A DNA stretch of 6,139 nt from an uncultured Ilumatobacter sp. (GCA_938049325.1 CALICC010000207.1:1-6139), one strand, 5' to 3'; shown: positions 1 to 6,134, counted from the stretch's first letter. Translations and numbers: made by a program. The notes: generated by a model from the letters alone, not told the origin.

Positions 1-1
1 C

Positions 2-1696
2 ATCCGCCAGGAGCAGACAGCCGGCCTCATCGGCATCTACGAGACTCGCGGGGCCGAGTCGATCTGGGACGACGGCGTGCCGTGGGATGCCGACCACCCG
101 CTCTTTCCCGAGAACTACGACAAGATCGCGCCGTGGCTCGAAGAGGCCTTCAACCGTGTGCCGGTCTTTGGTGAGGTCGGCATCAAGCGTGTGATTCATG
201 GGGCGATCACGCACACCACCGACTCGCACATGCTGCTCGGGCCGGCACCTGGTCGCAAGAACTACTGGATCAACACCGGGTCGTCGATCGGACTCGCGTG
301 GGGACCTGGAGCGGGACGCGAACTCGCTCGCTGGATGGTGCACGGCGACACCGAACTGAGCCTGCGTCACTACGATCCACGTCGCTTCGGATGGGCCGAC
401 CAGGAATTCGTCCGCAAGAAGTCGATCGAGGACTACGAGTGGATGTTCCGAGTGCATCCTCCCGGTGAGGAGAAGCTCGCCGACCGCCCGGTGTGGACCT
501 CGGGCGTGTACGAGACGTTGAAGGCCAAGCGGGCCATGCACGGCCAGGCGTACGGTTGGGAACAGCCGAAGTGGTTCGTTCCCGACGGGCAGCCGCTCGA
601 AGACGCGCACGGCTGGCGTCGACCCGACTGGTACCCCGCCGTGCGCGAAGAGTGCCGTGCAGTGCGCGAGCGGGTGGGAGTGATGGACCTCTCGGCATTC
701 ACCAAGTTCGAAGTGGCCGGTCCCGACGCGCGCGACTTCCTCAACCGTCTCACGACGGGTGTGGTTCCCGGCAAGAGTGAGAAGACGGTCGGCAAGATCG
801 CGCTCAACTACGTCCTCACCGAGACGGCGCGCGTCGAGACCGAGGTGACGATCACCTGCCTCGCTCAGGACCGGTACTACGTCGTCTCGGGCCCGATGGG
901 TCACGTCCGCGATCTCGACTGGTTCCGGCAGCACGTCGACAAGCCCGCCGGAGGACAGTTCGACGTCACGATCACCGACGTCACTCGCGACCGCGGCACG
1001 CTGGTGGTGGCCGGGCCGAACGCCCGAGTGCTGTTGGCGGCGTGCACCGACGCCGATGTCTCCGACGAGGCGTTCGGCTTCTTGACCGCTCAGGAGATCG
1101 AAGTCTGCGGCGTGGCCACACGTGCGCTGCGCGTCGGTTTTACCGGGTCGCGCGGCTGGGAGCTACACGTCCCGCTTGCACAGATGCAGCAGGTCTACGA
1201 CGGGTTGTTCGCGGCCGATGCTGAACTGAGTCTCGGGCTCACCGACTTCGGAAGTCACGCACTGAACTCACTGCGTATGGAGAAGGCATACCTCACCCGA
1301 TTCGAGCTCACGCACGACATCGATCCGTACCAGGCCGGGGTGGGTCGTTGGGTGCGCCCGGACCTCGCCGACTTCATCGGCAAGGAGCAGCTCACCGAGT
1401 CAGACTCTCCTGATGCGTGGAAGCTGGTGTACCTCCGCGTCGACGTCCCTGACGTCGACGATGCGGCCGATTGCATCGGAGGCGAAGGCGTGTTCCACGA
1501 AGGCGTGCCCGTCGGGCTGACGACGTCCGGTGGTTACGGATTCACCGTCGAGCAGAGCTTGGCGTTCGCATATGTGAGTGCTTCGGCGGCCGCCCCAGGC
1601 ACGGAGCTGTCGGTGTTGTTGCTCGGCGTTGAACGGGCAGCCACCGTCCTCGACGGCCCGGCATTTGACGCTGAGAACGAGCAACTCCGATACTGA
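2..1696 (+). CDS. FAD-dependent dimethylglycine/sarcosine dehydrogenase-like protein with C-terminal GcvT domain (5'-partial)
   Basis: The reading frame is open from base 2 with no stop, so the gene begins before the window; 564 residues are visible, and the GTG at 77 is internal. Residues 1-115 are the end of the FAD-dependent oxidoreductase domain, with a glycine-rich NTGSSIGLAWGPGAG at 91-105. Residues about 120-195 form the linker domain typical of this family, including YGWEQPKWF at 184-192. Residues about 205-460 are the aminomethyltransferase (GcvT) fold, with VMDLSAFTKFEVAGPDARDF at 227-246, GFTGSRGWELHVP at 379-391 and RMEKAY at 425-430. Residues about 470-560 are the GcvT C-terminal barrel. 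Family members oxidatively remove an N-methyl group (dimethylglycine, sarcosine or a related amine) in the FAD domain and pass the one-carbon unit to tetrahydrofolate in the GcvT domain, in the cytoplasm. Overall layout most resembles dimethylglycine dehydrogenase. The substrate cannot be settled from the sequence, and the N-terminal FAD dinucleotide motif lies outside the window. Confidence 0.93.
   Translation: MRQEQTAGLIGIYETRGAESIWDDGVPWDADHPLFPENYDKIAPWLEEAFNRVPVFGEVGIKRVIHGAITHTTDSHMLLGPAPGRKNYWINTGSSIGLAWGPGAGRELARWMVHGDTELSLRHYDPRRFGWADQEFVRKKSIEDYEWMFRVHPPGEEKLADRPVWTSGVYETLKAKRAMHGQAYGWEQPKWFVPDGQPLEDAHGWRRPDWYPAVREECRAVRERVGVMDLSAFTKFEVAGPDARDFLNRLTTGVVPGKSEKTVGKIALNYVLTETARVETEVTITCLAQDRYYVVSGPMGHVRDLDWFRQHVDKPAGGQFDVTITDVTRDRGTLVVAGPNARVLLAACTDADVSDEAFGFLTAQEIEVCGVATRALRVGFTGSRGWELHVPLAQMQQVYDGLFAADAELSLGLTDFGSHALNSLRMEKAYLTRFELTHDIDPYQAGVGRWVRPDLADFIGKEQLTESDSPDAWKLVYLRVDVPDVDDAADCIGGEGVFHEGVPVGLTTSGGYGFTVEQSLAFAYVSASAAAPGTELSVLLLGVERAATVLDGPAFDAENEQLRY
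1438..1460. repeat. Perfect 10-bp inverted repeat with 3-base loop, inside coding sequence
   Basis: CGTCGACGTC at 1438-1447 and GACGTCGACG at 1451-1460 are exact reverse complements separated by CCT. The hairpin lies in the GcvT C-terminal region and encodes RVDVPDVDD. The alternating Val (GTC) and Asp (GAC) codons are reverse complements of each other, so the symmetry may be only a by-product of codon choice. There is no T-run after it and no gene end, so it is not a terminator. Confidence 0.5.
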
Positions 1697-1712
1697 CAAC
1701 CCGGGCACACCC

Positions 1713-2279
1713 ATGACGACAACGACCAAGACCCTTGACCGTGCGACCGTGCTGTCGATTGCTGGTGACCTGCTCGACGAGTCGGGCATCAACGAACTGC
1801 GCATGAGCGACATCGCCGACCGAGCCGGCGTGACACAACCTGCGCTCTATCGCCATGTCGACAGCGTTGCCGACATGTGGCGTGGTCTCGGCCTGGCAAC
1901 GCGGGCGGATCTCGCGAACGAATTGGCGTCGGCCACACTCGGCCGAGCCGGTGCCGACGCGGTGACCGCCGTGGCCCGGGCCTGGCGCTCCTTTGCTCAA
2001 TCTCACCCTGGTCGCTATCGATCGACCGAACGGTGCGCTGTGGCGGGCGATGCCGAGCTCGAAGCGGCGGTTGCTCGCGTGCTGTCGGTGCTGTCGGCGG
2101 CGCTACGCGGCTTCGATCTCGATCCGGAGACGACGGAGCGCGGTGCGCTGATGATTCGCAGTGTGCTGCACGGATTCGTGTCGTTCGAGCTGGGCGACGG
2201 CAACGTCGAAGGGCTCGATGGTGATCAGACGTTCGACGATCTGGTCGACATGCTCTGCACCGCCCTCGACGCCCTCTGA
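1713..2279 (+). CDS. TetR/AcrR-family transcriptional regulator with WHG-type C-terminal domain
   Basis: This 188-residue protein has the size and layout of a TetR-family repressor. The N-terminal helix-turn-helix spans about residues 10-55, with the characteristic MSDIADRAGVTQPALYRHV at about 31-49, where the recognition helix contains QPALYRHV. The C-terminal ligand-binding region contains AWRSFAQSHPGRY at about 89-101, which resembles the WHG (TetR_C_33) domain. Translation was started at ATG 1713 because the helix-turn-helix then begins at the usual distance from the N-terminus. The open frame continues upstream, but that part only shadows the dehydrogenase gene. No strong Shine-Dalgarno sequence precedes the ATG, so translation may depend on coupling to the upstream gene, which ends 16 bases before. 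Position suggests that it regulates the dehydrogenase gene and perhaps itself; the ligand is unknown, and no operator is recognisable in the 16-base gap. Confidence 0.92.
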   Translation: MTTTTKTLDRATVLSIAGDLLDESGINELRMSDIADRAGVTQPALYRHVDSVADMWRGLGLATRADLANELASATLGRAGADAVTAVARAWRSFAQSHPGRYRSTERCAVAGDAELEAAVARVLSVLSAALRGFDLDPETTERGALMIRSVLHGFVSFELGDGNVEGLDGDQTFDDLVDMLCTALDAL

Positions 2280-2294
2280 CGGGCGGCTGACCGT

Positions 2295-2741
2295 TCAGGC
2301 GGTGACGGGACGTGCGACGAAGACGGGGATCTCTCGATCGGTCGCCTCCTGGTATTCGGCGTACGGCGCGTACACGGCGACACCGCGGTCCCACCAGGCC
2401 TGGCGCTCCTCGCCGGTCACGATCTCGGTGATGTAGTCGCGTGGCGCGGGGCCGTCTTGGATCTCGACGAGCGGCTCAGCGATGAGGTTGTGGTACCAGC
2501 CGGGGTGTTTCGGGTCGCCGCCCTTGGATGCAATGAGTGCGTACTCGCCTTCGTGCTCGACTTGCATGAGGGCGAACTTGCGCAGTTTGCCGGAGCTGGC
2601 GCCCATGCTGGTCACCACGATGATCGGGATGCCGGTGTCGAACAGGGTGTTCGCTTCGGTGCCGCCGGAGCGCTCGTAGGCCTCCACCTGCTCTGAAACC
2701 CAGTCCCATTGGCTTGGTACGTATTCTCCGGTAAGTGGCAT
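2295..2741 (-). CDS. Ddn-like nitroreductase-family, deazaflavin (F420)-dependent oxidoreductase
   Basis: This 148-residue protein fits the short, single-domain split-barrel F420 family (Ddn/DUF385 type). Family hallmarks in order are SGKLRKFALMQVEH (about residues 50-63), the ASKGGDPKHPGWYHNL block (about 71-86), and the C-terminal YAPYAEYQEATDREIPVFVA (about 124-143), which closely parallels the end of mycobacterial Ddn. The family binds reduced cofactor F420 and reduces enones, quinones or nitro compounds; some members are membrane-associated, but no transmembrane segment is visible here. The start is ATG at 2741; no canonical Shine-Dalgarno sequence is seen upstream. The gene converges on the TetR gene (15 bases between stops) and diverges from the MOSC gene. 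The physiological substrate is unknown. F420 use is inferred from the family, since no F420 biosynthesis gene is in the window. Confidence 0.92.
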   Translation of the reverse strand: MPLTGEYVPSQWDWVSEQVEAYERSGGTEANTLFDTGIPIIVVTSMGASSGKLRKFALMQVEHEGEYALIASKGGDPKHPGWYHNLIAEPLVEIQDGPAPRDYITEIVTGEERQAWWDRGVAVYAPYAEYQEATDREIPVFVARPVTA

Positions 2742-2821
2742 CTCGGCAGGCTACGTGGGGCACAGAGACTGCGTGGAATTGTGTACTGATCGGGTCACTC
2801 GGGCCTGCGAGACTGGTGAGC
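2742..2821. promoter_or_regulatory. Divergent intergenic region between the Ddn-like gene and the MOSC gene
   Basis: These 80 bases separate two divergently transcribed genes and must hold the start signals for the - strand gene and probably for the MOSC/GNAT pair. The centre (around 2775-2790) is the most AT-rich part and is the likeliest place for promoter elements. I could not fit convincing -35/-10 pairs or a clear operator palindrome, so this is a positional call only. Confidence 0.4.
2815..2820 (+). promoter_or_regulatory. Candidate ribosome binding site (GGTGAG) for the MOSC gene
   Basis: GGTGAG matches the GGTGA part of the anti-Shine-Dalgarno complement. It lies 1 base before ATG 2822 and 7 bases before the in-frame ATG 2828. 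It therefore supports a start here rather than at the in-frame ATG 2735, but does not cleanly separate 2822 from 2828. Confidence 0.5.
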
Positions 2822-3367
2822 ATGGCAATGTTGAGCACCGAGCAGCTGCAGGAACTCGAACCGGACGTGCAGAACGCCCCCGCTGATGTCGGCACGGTCG
2901 AGATGATCGTGCGCCGCCCCGATGTCGGCGAGCGTGAGGTGCTCGCACAAGGCCGCCTGATCGTGGGTGAAGGCCTCGAAGGCGACAACTACGTCGCCCG
3001 CGGGAGCAGCAAGACCGACGACGGCAAAGCCCATCCGGAGGCACAGCTCAACATCATGCGCAGCCGGGCGGTCGACGCCGTCGCCGCAGGGGATCGGGAT
3101 CGGTGGGCGCTCGCCGGCGATCAACTCTTCGTCGACTTCGACCTGTCGGTGACGAACTTGCCGACTGGCACGCGGCTGGCGATCGGTGACGCGGTACTCG
3201 AAGTCTCGGCCAAGCCGCACACCGGTTGCGCGAAGTTCGCCGATCGCTACGGCATGGATGCAGCGAGATGGATCAACTCGTCGAAGGAGCATCGTTACCG
3301 CGGGATCAACGCGATGGTCGTCGAGTCTGGAGCGATCCGGACCGGTGACGCGATCCGCAAGCTCTGA
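2822..3367 (+). CDS. Stand-alone MOSC-domain protein
   Basis: This 181-residue protein is made almost entirely of one MOSC (Mo-cofactor sulfurase C-terminal) domain. Supporting features are the N-terminal strand GTVEMIVRRP (24-33), GEGLEGDNYVARG (49-61), QLNIMRSRAV (75-84), LAGDQLFVDFDLS (97-109), and the family signature PHTGCAKFADRYG (132-144) with the conserved Cys136. In better-known relatives MOSC domains bind molybdenum cofactor or carry sulfur; small stand-alone versions are generally thought to be sulfur-transfer or reductase-type proteins, and this one's substrate is unknown. The in-frame ATG at 2735 would add 29 residues that do not look like MOSC and would overlap the start of the divergent gene, so 2822 is preferred; ATG 2828 (179 residues) is also possible. 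The stop overlaps the ATG at 3367, and the acetyltransferase follows at once, so the two are probably co-transcribed. Confidence 0.92.
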   Translation: MAMLSTEQLQELEPDVQNAPADVGTVEMIVRRPDVGEREVLAQGRLIVGEGLEGDNYVARGSSKTDDGKAHPEAQLNIMRSRAVDAVAAGDRDRWALAGDQLFVDFDLSVTNLPTGTRLAIGDAVLEVSAKPHTGCAKFADRYGMDAARWINSSKEHRYRGINAMVVESGAIRTGDAIRKL

Positions 3368-3369
3368 TG

Positions 3370-3378
3370 GGAGCGAGG
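3370..3378 (+). promoter_or_regulatory. Candidate ribosome binding site deciding the acetyltransferase start
   Basis: GGAGCGAGG contains GGAG and GAGG, with the GAGG ending 6 bases before ATG 3385. The alternative ATG 3367 has no purine-rich element before it. This favours the downstream start. Confidence 0.5.
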
Positions 3379-3384
3379 TCGGGT

Positions 3385-4131
3385 ATGCGGGCGTCAGAGC
3401 GATTCATCGAGGAAGTGGTTGCAGCGATGGAGGCCGATCTCGGTGGCCCGCTGGGAACTGGCACGGTCGTCGTGCCGACGGACGATCGCGCCGGTTCGAA
3501 CGTCGCTGTCGCCTACCCGGTGGCCGGGAGGCTCGCGCTGTGGTGCGACCCCGCGGTCGCCGGGCACCTCGCTCCCGTCGCCGGACCGTCCGTGATGTCA
3601 CTCGATGAATTCGCGGTGCGAGCGGGGGAACTCGGTGGCGAGGCGGTCGGCCGGGGCTGCAATCTCACGTGCGACGGTAAGCCGAGCCCTGTCGCGTCGA
3701 TCGAAGGCGCGACGCTTCGCGTGCTGTCGCGTGACGTCGAGACCGACGTCGAACTCATGAAGACGCTGGCTGATGAGCTCAGTGAAGAAGACCTCGAGGA
3801 ATGTGAGCTCGACATCGACGACTTGGACCCCCGCCTGCTGGTGTTCGTCGACGACGGTTCCGGCAAGGTCGTTGCGTTCGCGAGTGGCCTGCCCGCCGAC
3901 GGGTCCCCGTCGTTCGACGACGTCGGCGTCGCAGTTCATCCCGACCATCGTCGACGCAGCCTCGGTGCAGCTGTGGTTGGGGCGTTCGTCGAGGAGTTCT
4001 GTACGGATGGCACGCGCCTGGCGCTCTATCGTCACGACGTCGAGAACGTGGGTTCCGGCCGGCTCGCGAGATCGATTGGCTTCACTCAGGTCCACACCAT
4101 CGGCGCGTTCCGGTGGCCAATTGCCGGTTAG
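3385..4131 (+). CDS. GNAT-family N-acetyltransferase with an additional N-terminal region
   Basis: With the start at 3385 the protein has 248 residues. Residues about 108-245 form the GNAT fold: the first strand and helices (LRVLSRD at 111-117, then a strongly acidic helical stretch to about 149), central strands LLVFVDDGSGKVVAFASG (151-168), the acetyl-CoA loop VGVAVHPDHRRRSLGAA (180-196, with the R-x-x-x-G-A pattern), and the C-terminal ENVGSGRLARSIGF (220-233) typical of the fold's last helix and strand. Residues 1-107 are a separate region with LALWCDP at 50-56. It resembles the N-terminal part of unnamed two-part actinobacterial acetyltransferases and may be a degenerate GNAT-like half. 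The enzyme should transfer an acetyl group from acetyl-CoA to an amine; the acceptor is unknown. ATG 3367, overlapping the MOSC stop as TGATG, would add six residues with rare codons such as AGG; the ribosome-binding-like GAGG before 3385 makes the later start more likely. The gene ends tail to tail with leuD, sharing four bases. Confidence 0.88.
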   Translation: MRASERFIEEVVAAMEADLGGPLGTGTVVVPTDDRAGSNVAVAYPVAGRLALWCDPAVAGHLAPVAGPSVMSLDEFAVRAGELGGEAVGRGCNLTCDGKPSPVASIEGATLRVLSRDVETDVELMKTLADELSEEDLEECELDIDDLDPRLLVFVDDGSGKVVAFASGLPADGSPSFDDVGVAVHPDHRRRSLGAAVVGAFVEEFCTDGTRLALYRHDVENVGSGRLARSIGFTQVHTIGAFRWPIAG

Positions 4132-4718
4132 GCCGGGCGCAGATAGCTGGGGCGGTTTGCCTCGTACGCATCGATCGCGTCGGCTTTGCCCATGGTGATG
4201 CCGATGTCGTCGAGCCCGTTCAAGAAGCGGTGTTGCACGTCGGACTGCATCGGGAATGCAGCGTCGATCCCGGCGGCGGGCACCTCGACCTTGAGCTGCT
4301 CGACGTCGACGACGATCGAGGTCTGCGGATCGGCCTCGATCGCGGCCCAGATCGACTCGACGACAGATTCCGCGAGCACGACCGGCACGAGGCCGTTCTT
4401 GGTGCAGTTGTTCTTGAAGATGTCAGAGAAGCTCGGAGCGATCACGGCGTCGAACCCGTACTGCTGGATCGCCCACACGGCATGCTCACGTGACGAGCCC
4501 ACACCGAACGCTGGCCCGGCGACGAGAATGTTCGCGCCGGCGAAGCGTTCGTCGTTGAGAACGAAATCCTGCTCGTCGCGCCATGCGGAGAAGAGACCCT
4601 TCTCGAACCCGGTGCGCTCGACTTGCTTCAGCCACACAGCTGGGATGATCTGGTCGGTGTCGACGTCGGAGCGCTTCAGTGGCACGCCGGTTCCGGTGAT
4701 GACCTGGACGGCCTTCAT
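4128..4718 (-). CDS. leuD: 3-isopropylmalate dehydratase small subunit LeuD
   Basis: This 196-residue protein has the usual length and pattern of LeuD. It contains DVDTDQIIPAVWLK (18-31), GFEKGLFSAWR (37-47), the swivelling-domain loop GPAFGVGSSREHAVWAIQQY (68-87), and the SFSDIFKNNCTKNGLVPV block (96-113). With LeuC it forms the cytoplasmic isomerase that converts 2-isopropylmalate to 3-isopropylmalate through isopropylmaleate in leucine synthesis. LeuD supplies the substrate-recognition domain of the aconitase fold and carries no iron-sulfur cysteines. ATG 4718 is chosen because the homology starts exactly there (MKAVQVITGTGVPLKRSDVD); the longer open frame upstream only shadows leuC. Its ATG overlaps the leuC TGA as ATGA, indicating translational coupling, and a GGAAGG lies nine bases upstream. 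The 3' end overlaps the GNAT stop on the other strand. Confidence 0.97.
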   Translation of the reverse strand: MKAVQVITGTGVPLKRSDVDTDQIIPAVWLKQVERTGFEKGLFSAWRDEQDFVLNDERFAGANILVAGPAFGVGSSREHAVWAIQQYGFDAVIAPSFSDIFKNNCTKNGLVPVVLAESVVESIWAAIEADPQTSIVVDVEQLKVEVPAAGIDAAFPMQSDVQHRFLNGLDDIGITMGKADAIDAYEANRPSYLRPA

Positions 4719-6124
4719 GACGTGGCGCCTTCCAGGTCGGCGGGTGTACAGAACGTGCCCTTCACGGCGGTTGCAGCGGCAACGGCGGGGGAAACGAGGT
4801 GCGTTCGCCCGCCCGGCCCCTGGCGGCCTTCGAAGTTGCGGTTGCTGGTCGACGCGGCTCGTTCCTTGGGCGCAAGCTTGTCGGGGTTCATCGCCAAGCA
4901 CATCGAGCAACCCGGCTCGCGCCAGTCGGCGCCAGCAGCGGTGAAGATCTTGTCGAGGCCTTCTTCGATTGCCTGGTTGCGCACCCGGTGGCTACCGGGA
5001 ACGATCATCACGCGTGGAACGGTGACGGTGCGGCCCTCCATCACCGCCGCAGCAGCGCGAAGGTCTTCGATGCGGCTGTTGGTGCACGAACCGATGAACA
5101 CGGTGTCGACGCTGACGTCACGCATCGACTGTCCGCCCTCGAGGCCCATGTACTCGAGCGCTCGCTCGACGGTCTCGCGGGTCGTGTCGTTGTCGAAGTC
5201 GCTCGGCGACGGAATCGGCGCATCGATCGATGCGACCTGTCCCGGGTTGGTTCCCCACGAGACGTGCGGCGTGATCGCAGCAGCGTCGAGGACGACTTCT
5301 TTGTCCCACACAGCGTCGTCGTCGGTGAAGAGCTGCTTCCAGTCGGCGACCGCTGCGTCCCAGTCGGCGCCTTGGGGGGCCTGATCGCGTCCTGCGAGGT
5401 AGTCGAACGTGGTTTGGTCCGGGGCGATGAGGCCGGCCTTCGCGCCCGCTTCGATCGACATGTTGCAGACCGTCATGCGGCCCTCCATCGACAGCGATGT
5501 GATGGCCGAGCCGCGGTACTCGATGACGTGGCCGAGGCCGCCGCCCGTGCCGATCTCGCCGAGGATCGCGAGGATGACGTCCTTGGCGGTGACGCCGGGC
5601 TGCAGGTCGCCGTTGACGGTGACCGACATCCACTTCGGGCGTTCCTGGGGGAGCGTCTGCGTGGCGAGCACGTGCTCGACTTCGCTGGTGCCGATACCGA
5701 ATGCGAGCGATCCGAAGGCGCCGTGGGTGGCGGTGTGGGAGTCGCCGCACACGATGGTCATGCCGGGCATGGTTCGGCCCTGCTCGGGTCCGATCACGTG
5801 CACGATGCCCTGGTCAGGGTCGCCCATCGGGAAGTTCGTGATGCCGAACTCGGCGGTGTTGGCGCGCAGCGTGTCGACCTGCTTCTTCGAGATCTCGTCA
5901 GCGATCGGCTGGTCGATGTTCTCGGTCGGGACGTTGTGGTCCTCGGTGGCGATCGTGAGCTCTGGCCGGCGGACGGTGCGCCCGGTCAGGCGAAGTCCGT
6001 CGAAGGCCTGCGGGCTGGTGACCTCGTGCACGAGGTGGAGATCGATGTAGATGAGGTCGGGTTCGCCCTCGCCCGACTGGACGAGGTGACGTTCCCAGAC
6101 CTTCTCCGGCAGTGTCTTGCCCAT
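4715..6124 (-). CDS. leuC: 3-isopropylmalate dehydratase large subunit LeuC
   Basis: This 469-residue protein is full length for bacterial LeuC and aligns with the family from end to end. It starts MGKTLPEKVWERHLV, then YIDLHLVHEVTSPQAFDGLR (26-45), the DHN motif (62-64), GPEQGRTMPGMTIVCGDSHT (112-131), FGIGTSEVEHVLATQTL (142-158), and SMEGRMTVCNMSIEAGAKAG (212-231). The 4Fe-4S cluster cysteines are Cys347 in GSCTNSR and Cys406 and Cys409 in GCSMCLAMN; the substrate-binding STSNRNFEGRQG follows at 425-436. All key residues are present, so the enzyme should be active with LeuD in leucine biosynthesis. The start ATG 6124 is preceded by AGGAAACAAC, a good ribosome binding site. The promoter lies beyond the window edge, so upstream control (attenuator or regulator site) cannot be judged. 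The stop overlaps the leuD start. Confidence 0.98.
   Translation of the reverse strand: MGKTLPEKVWERHLVQSGEGEPDLIYIDLHLVHEVTSPQAFDGLRLTGRTVRRPELTIATEDHNVPTENIDQPIADEISKKQVDTLRANTAEFGITNFPMGDPDQGIVHVIGPEQGRTMPGMTIVCGDSHTATHGAFGSLAFGIGTSEVEHVLATQTLPQERPKWMSVTVNGDLQPGVTAKDVILAILGEIGTGGGLGHVIEYRGSAITSLSMEGRMTVCNMSIEAGAKAGLIAPDQTTFDYLAGRDQAPQGADWDAAVADWKQLFTDDDAVWDKEVVLDAAAITPHVSWGTNPGQVASIDAPIPSPSDFDNDTTRETVERALEYMGLEGGQSMRDVSVDTVFIGSCTNSRIEDLRAAAAVMEGRTVTVPRVMIVPGSHRVRNQAIEEGLDKIFTAAGADWREPGCSMCLAMNPDKLAPKERAASTSNRNFEGRQGPGGRTHLVSPAVAAATAVKGTFCTPADLEGATS
4728..4733 (-). promoter_or_regulatory. Ribosome binding site of leuD inside the leuC 3' end
   Basis: On the - strand this reads GGAAGG, with nine bases before the leuD ATG at 4718. 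It sits within the last codons of leuC and, with the ATGA overlap, supports the short leuD start. Confidence 0.7.
5219..5234. repeat. Perfect 16-bp palindrome inside leuC
   Basis: CGCATCGATCGATGCG equals its own reverse complement. It encodes part of ASIDA (about residues 298-302 of LeuC) on the - strand. The codons TCG ATC GAT are themselves symmetrical, so chance plus codon bias is the simplest explanation; a dimeric protein site cannot be excluded. Confidence 0.4.
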
Positions 6125-6130
6125 GTTGTT

Positions 6131-6134
6131 TCCT
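6131..6134 (-). promoter_or_regulatory. Ribosome binding site of leuC
   Basis: On the - strand the bases before the start read AGGA-AACAAC-ATG, giving a six-base spacer. This supports ATG 6124 as the leuC start. Confidence 0.7.

Noticed and set aside
1578..1712. N-terminal extension of the TetR protein by 45 residues
   Set aside because: It reads through the end of the dehydrogenase gene in another frame and would push the helix-turn-helix unusually far from the N-terminus.
2270..2285. Possible terminator hairpin after the TetR gene
   Set aside because: The stem is only five base pairs (CGCCC/GGGCG), overlaps the stop codon and has no T-run.
1789..2394. 201-codon open frame on the - strand across the TetR gene
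   Set aside because: The product is Arg/Pro-rich and overlaps both the TetR gene and the end of the Ddn-like gene, which are clearly real.
4719..4910. N-terminal extension of LeuD by 64 residues
   Set aside because: The extension is an out-of-frame reading of the leuC end, rich in Arg and Pro; LeuD homology and the ribosome binding site both start at 4718.
4623..5384. 253-codon open frame on the + strand opposite leuC
   Set aside because: It lies antisense to a fully conserved leuC, has a low-complexity Ser/Arg-rich product and no recognisable domain; long shadow frames are expected in GC-rich DNA.
5409..6050. 213-codon open frame on the + strand opposite leuC
   Set aside because: Antisense shadow of conserved LeuC residues, with no domain and no ribosome binding site that I can see.
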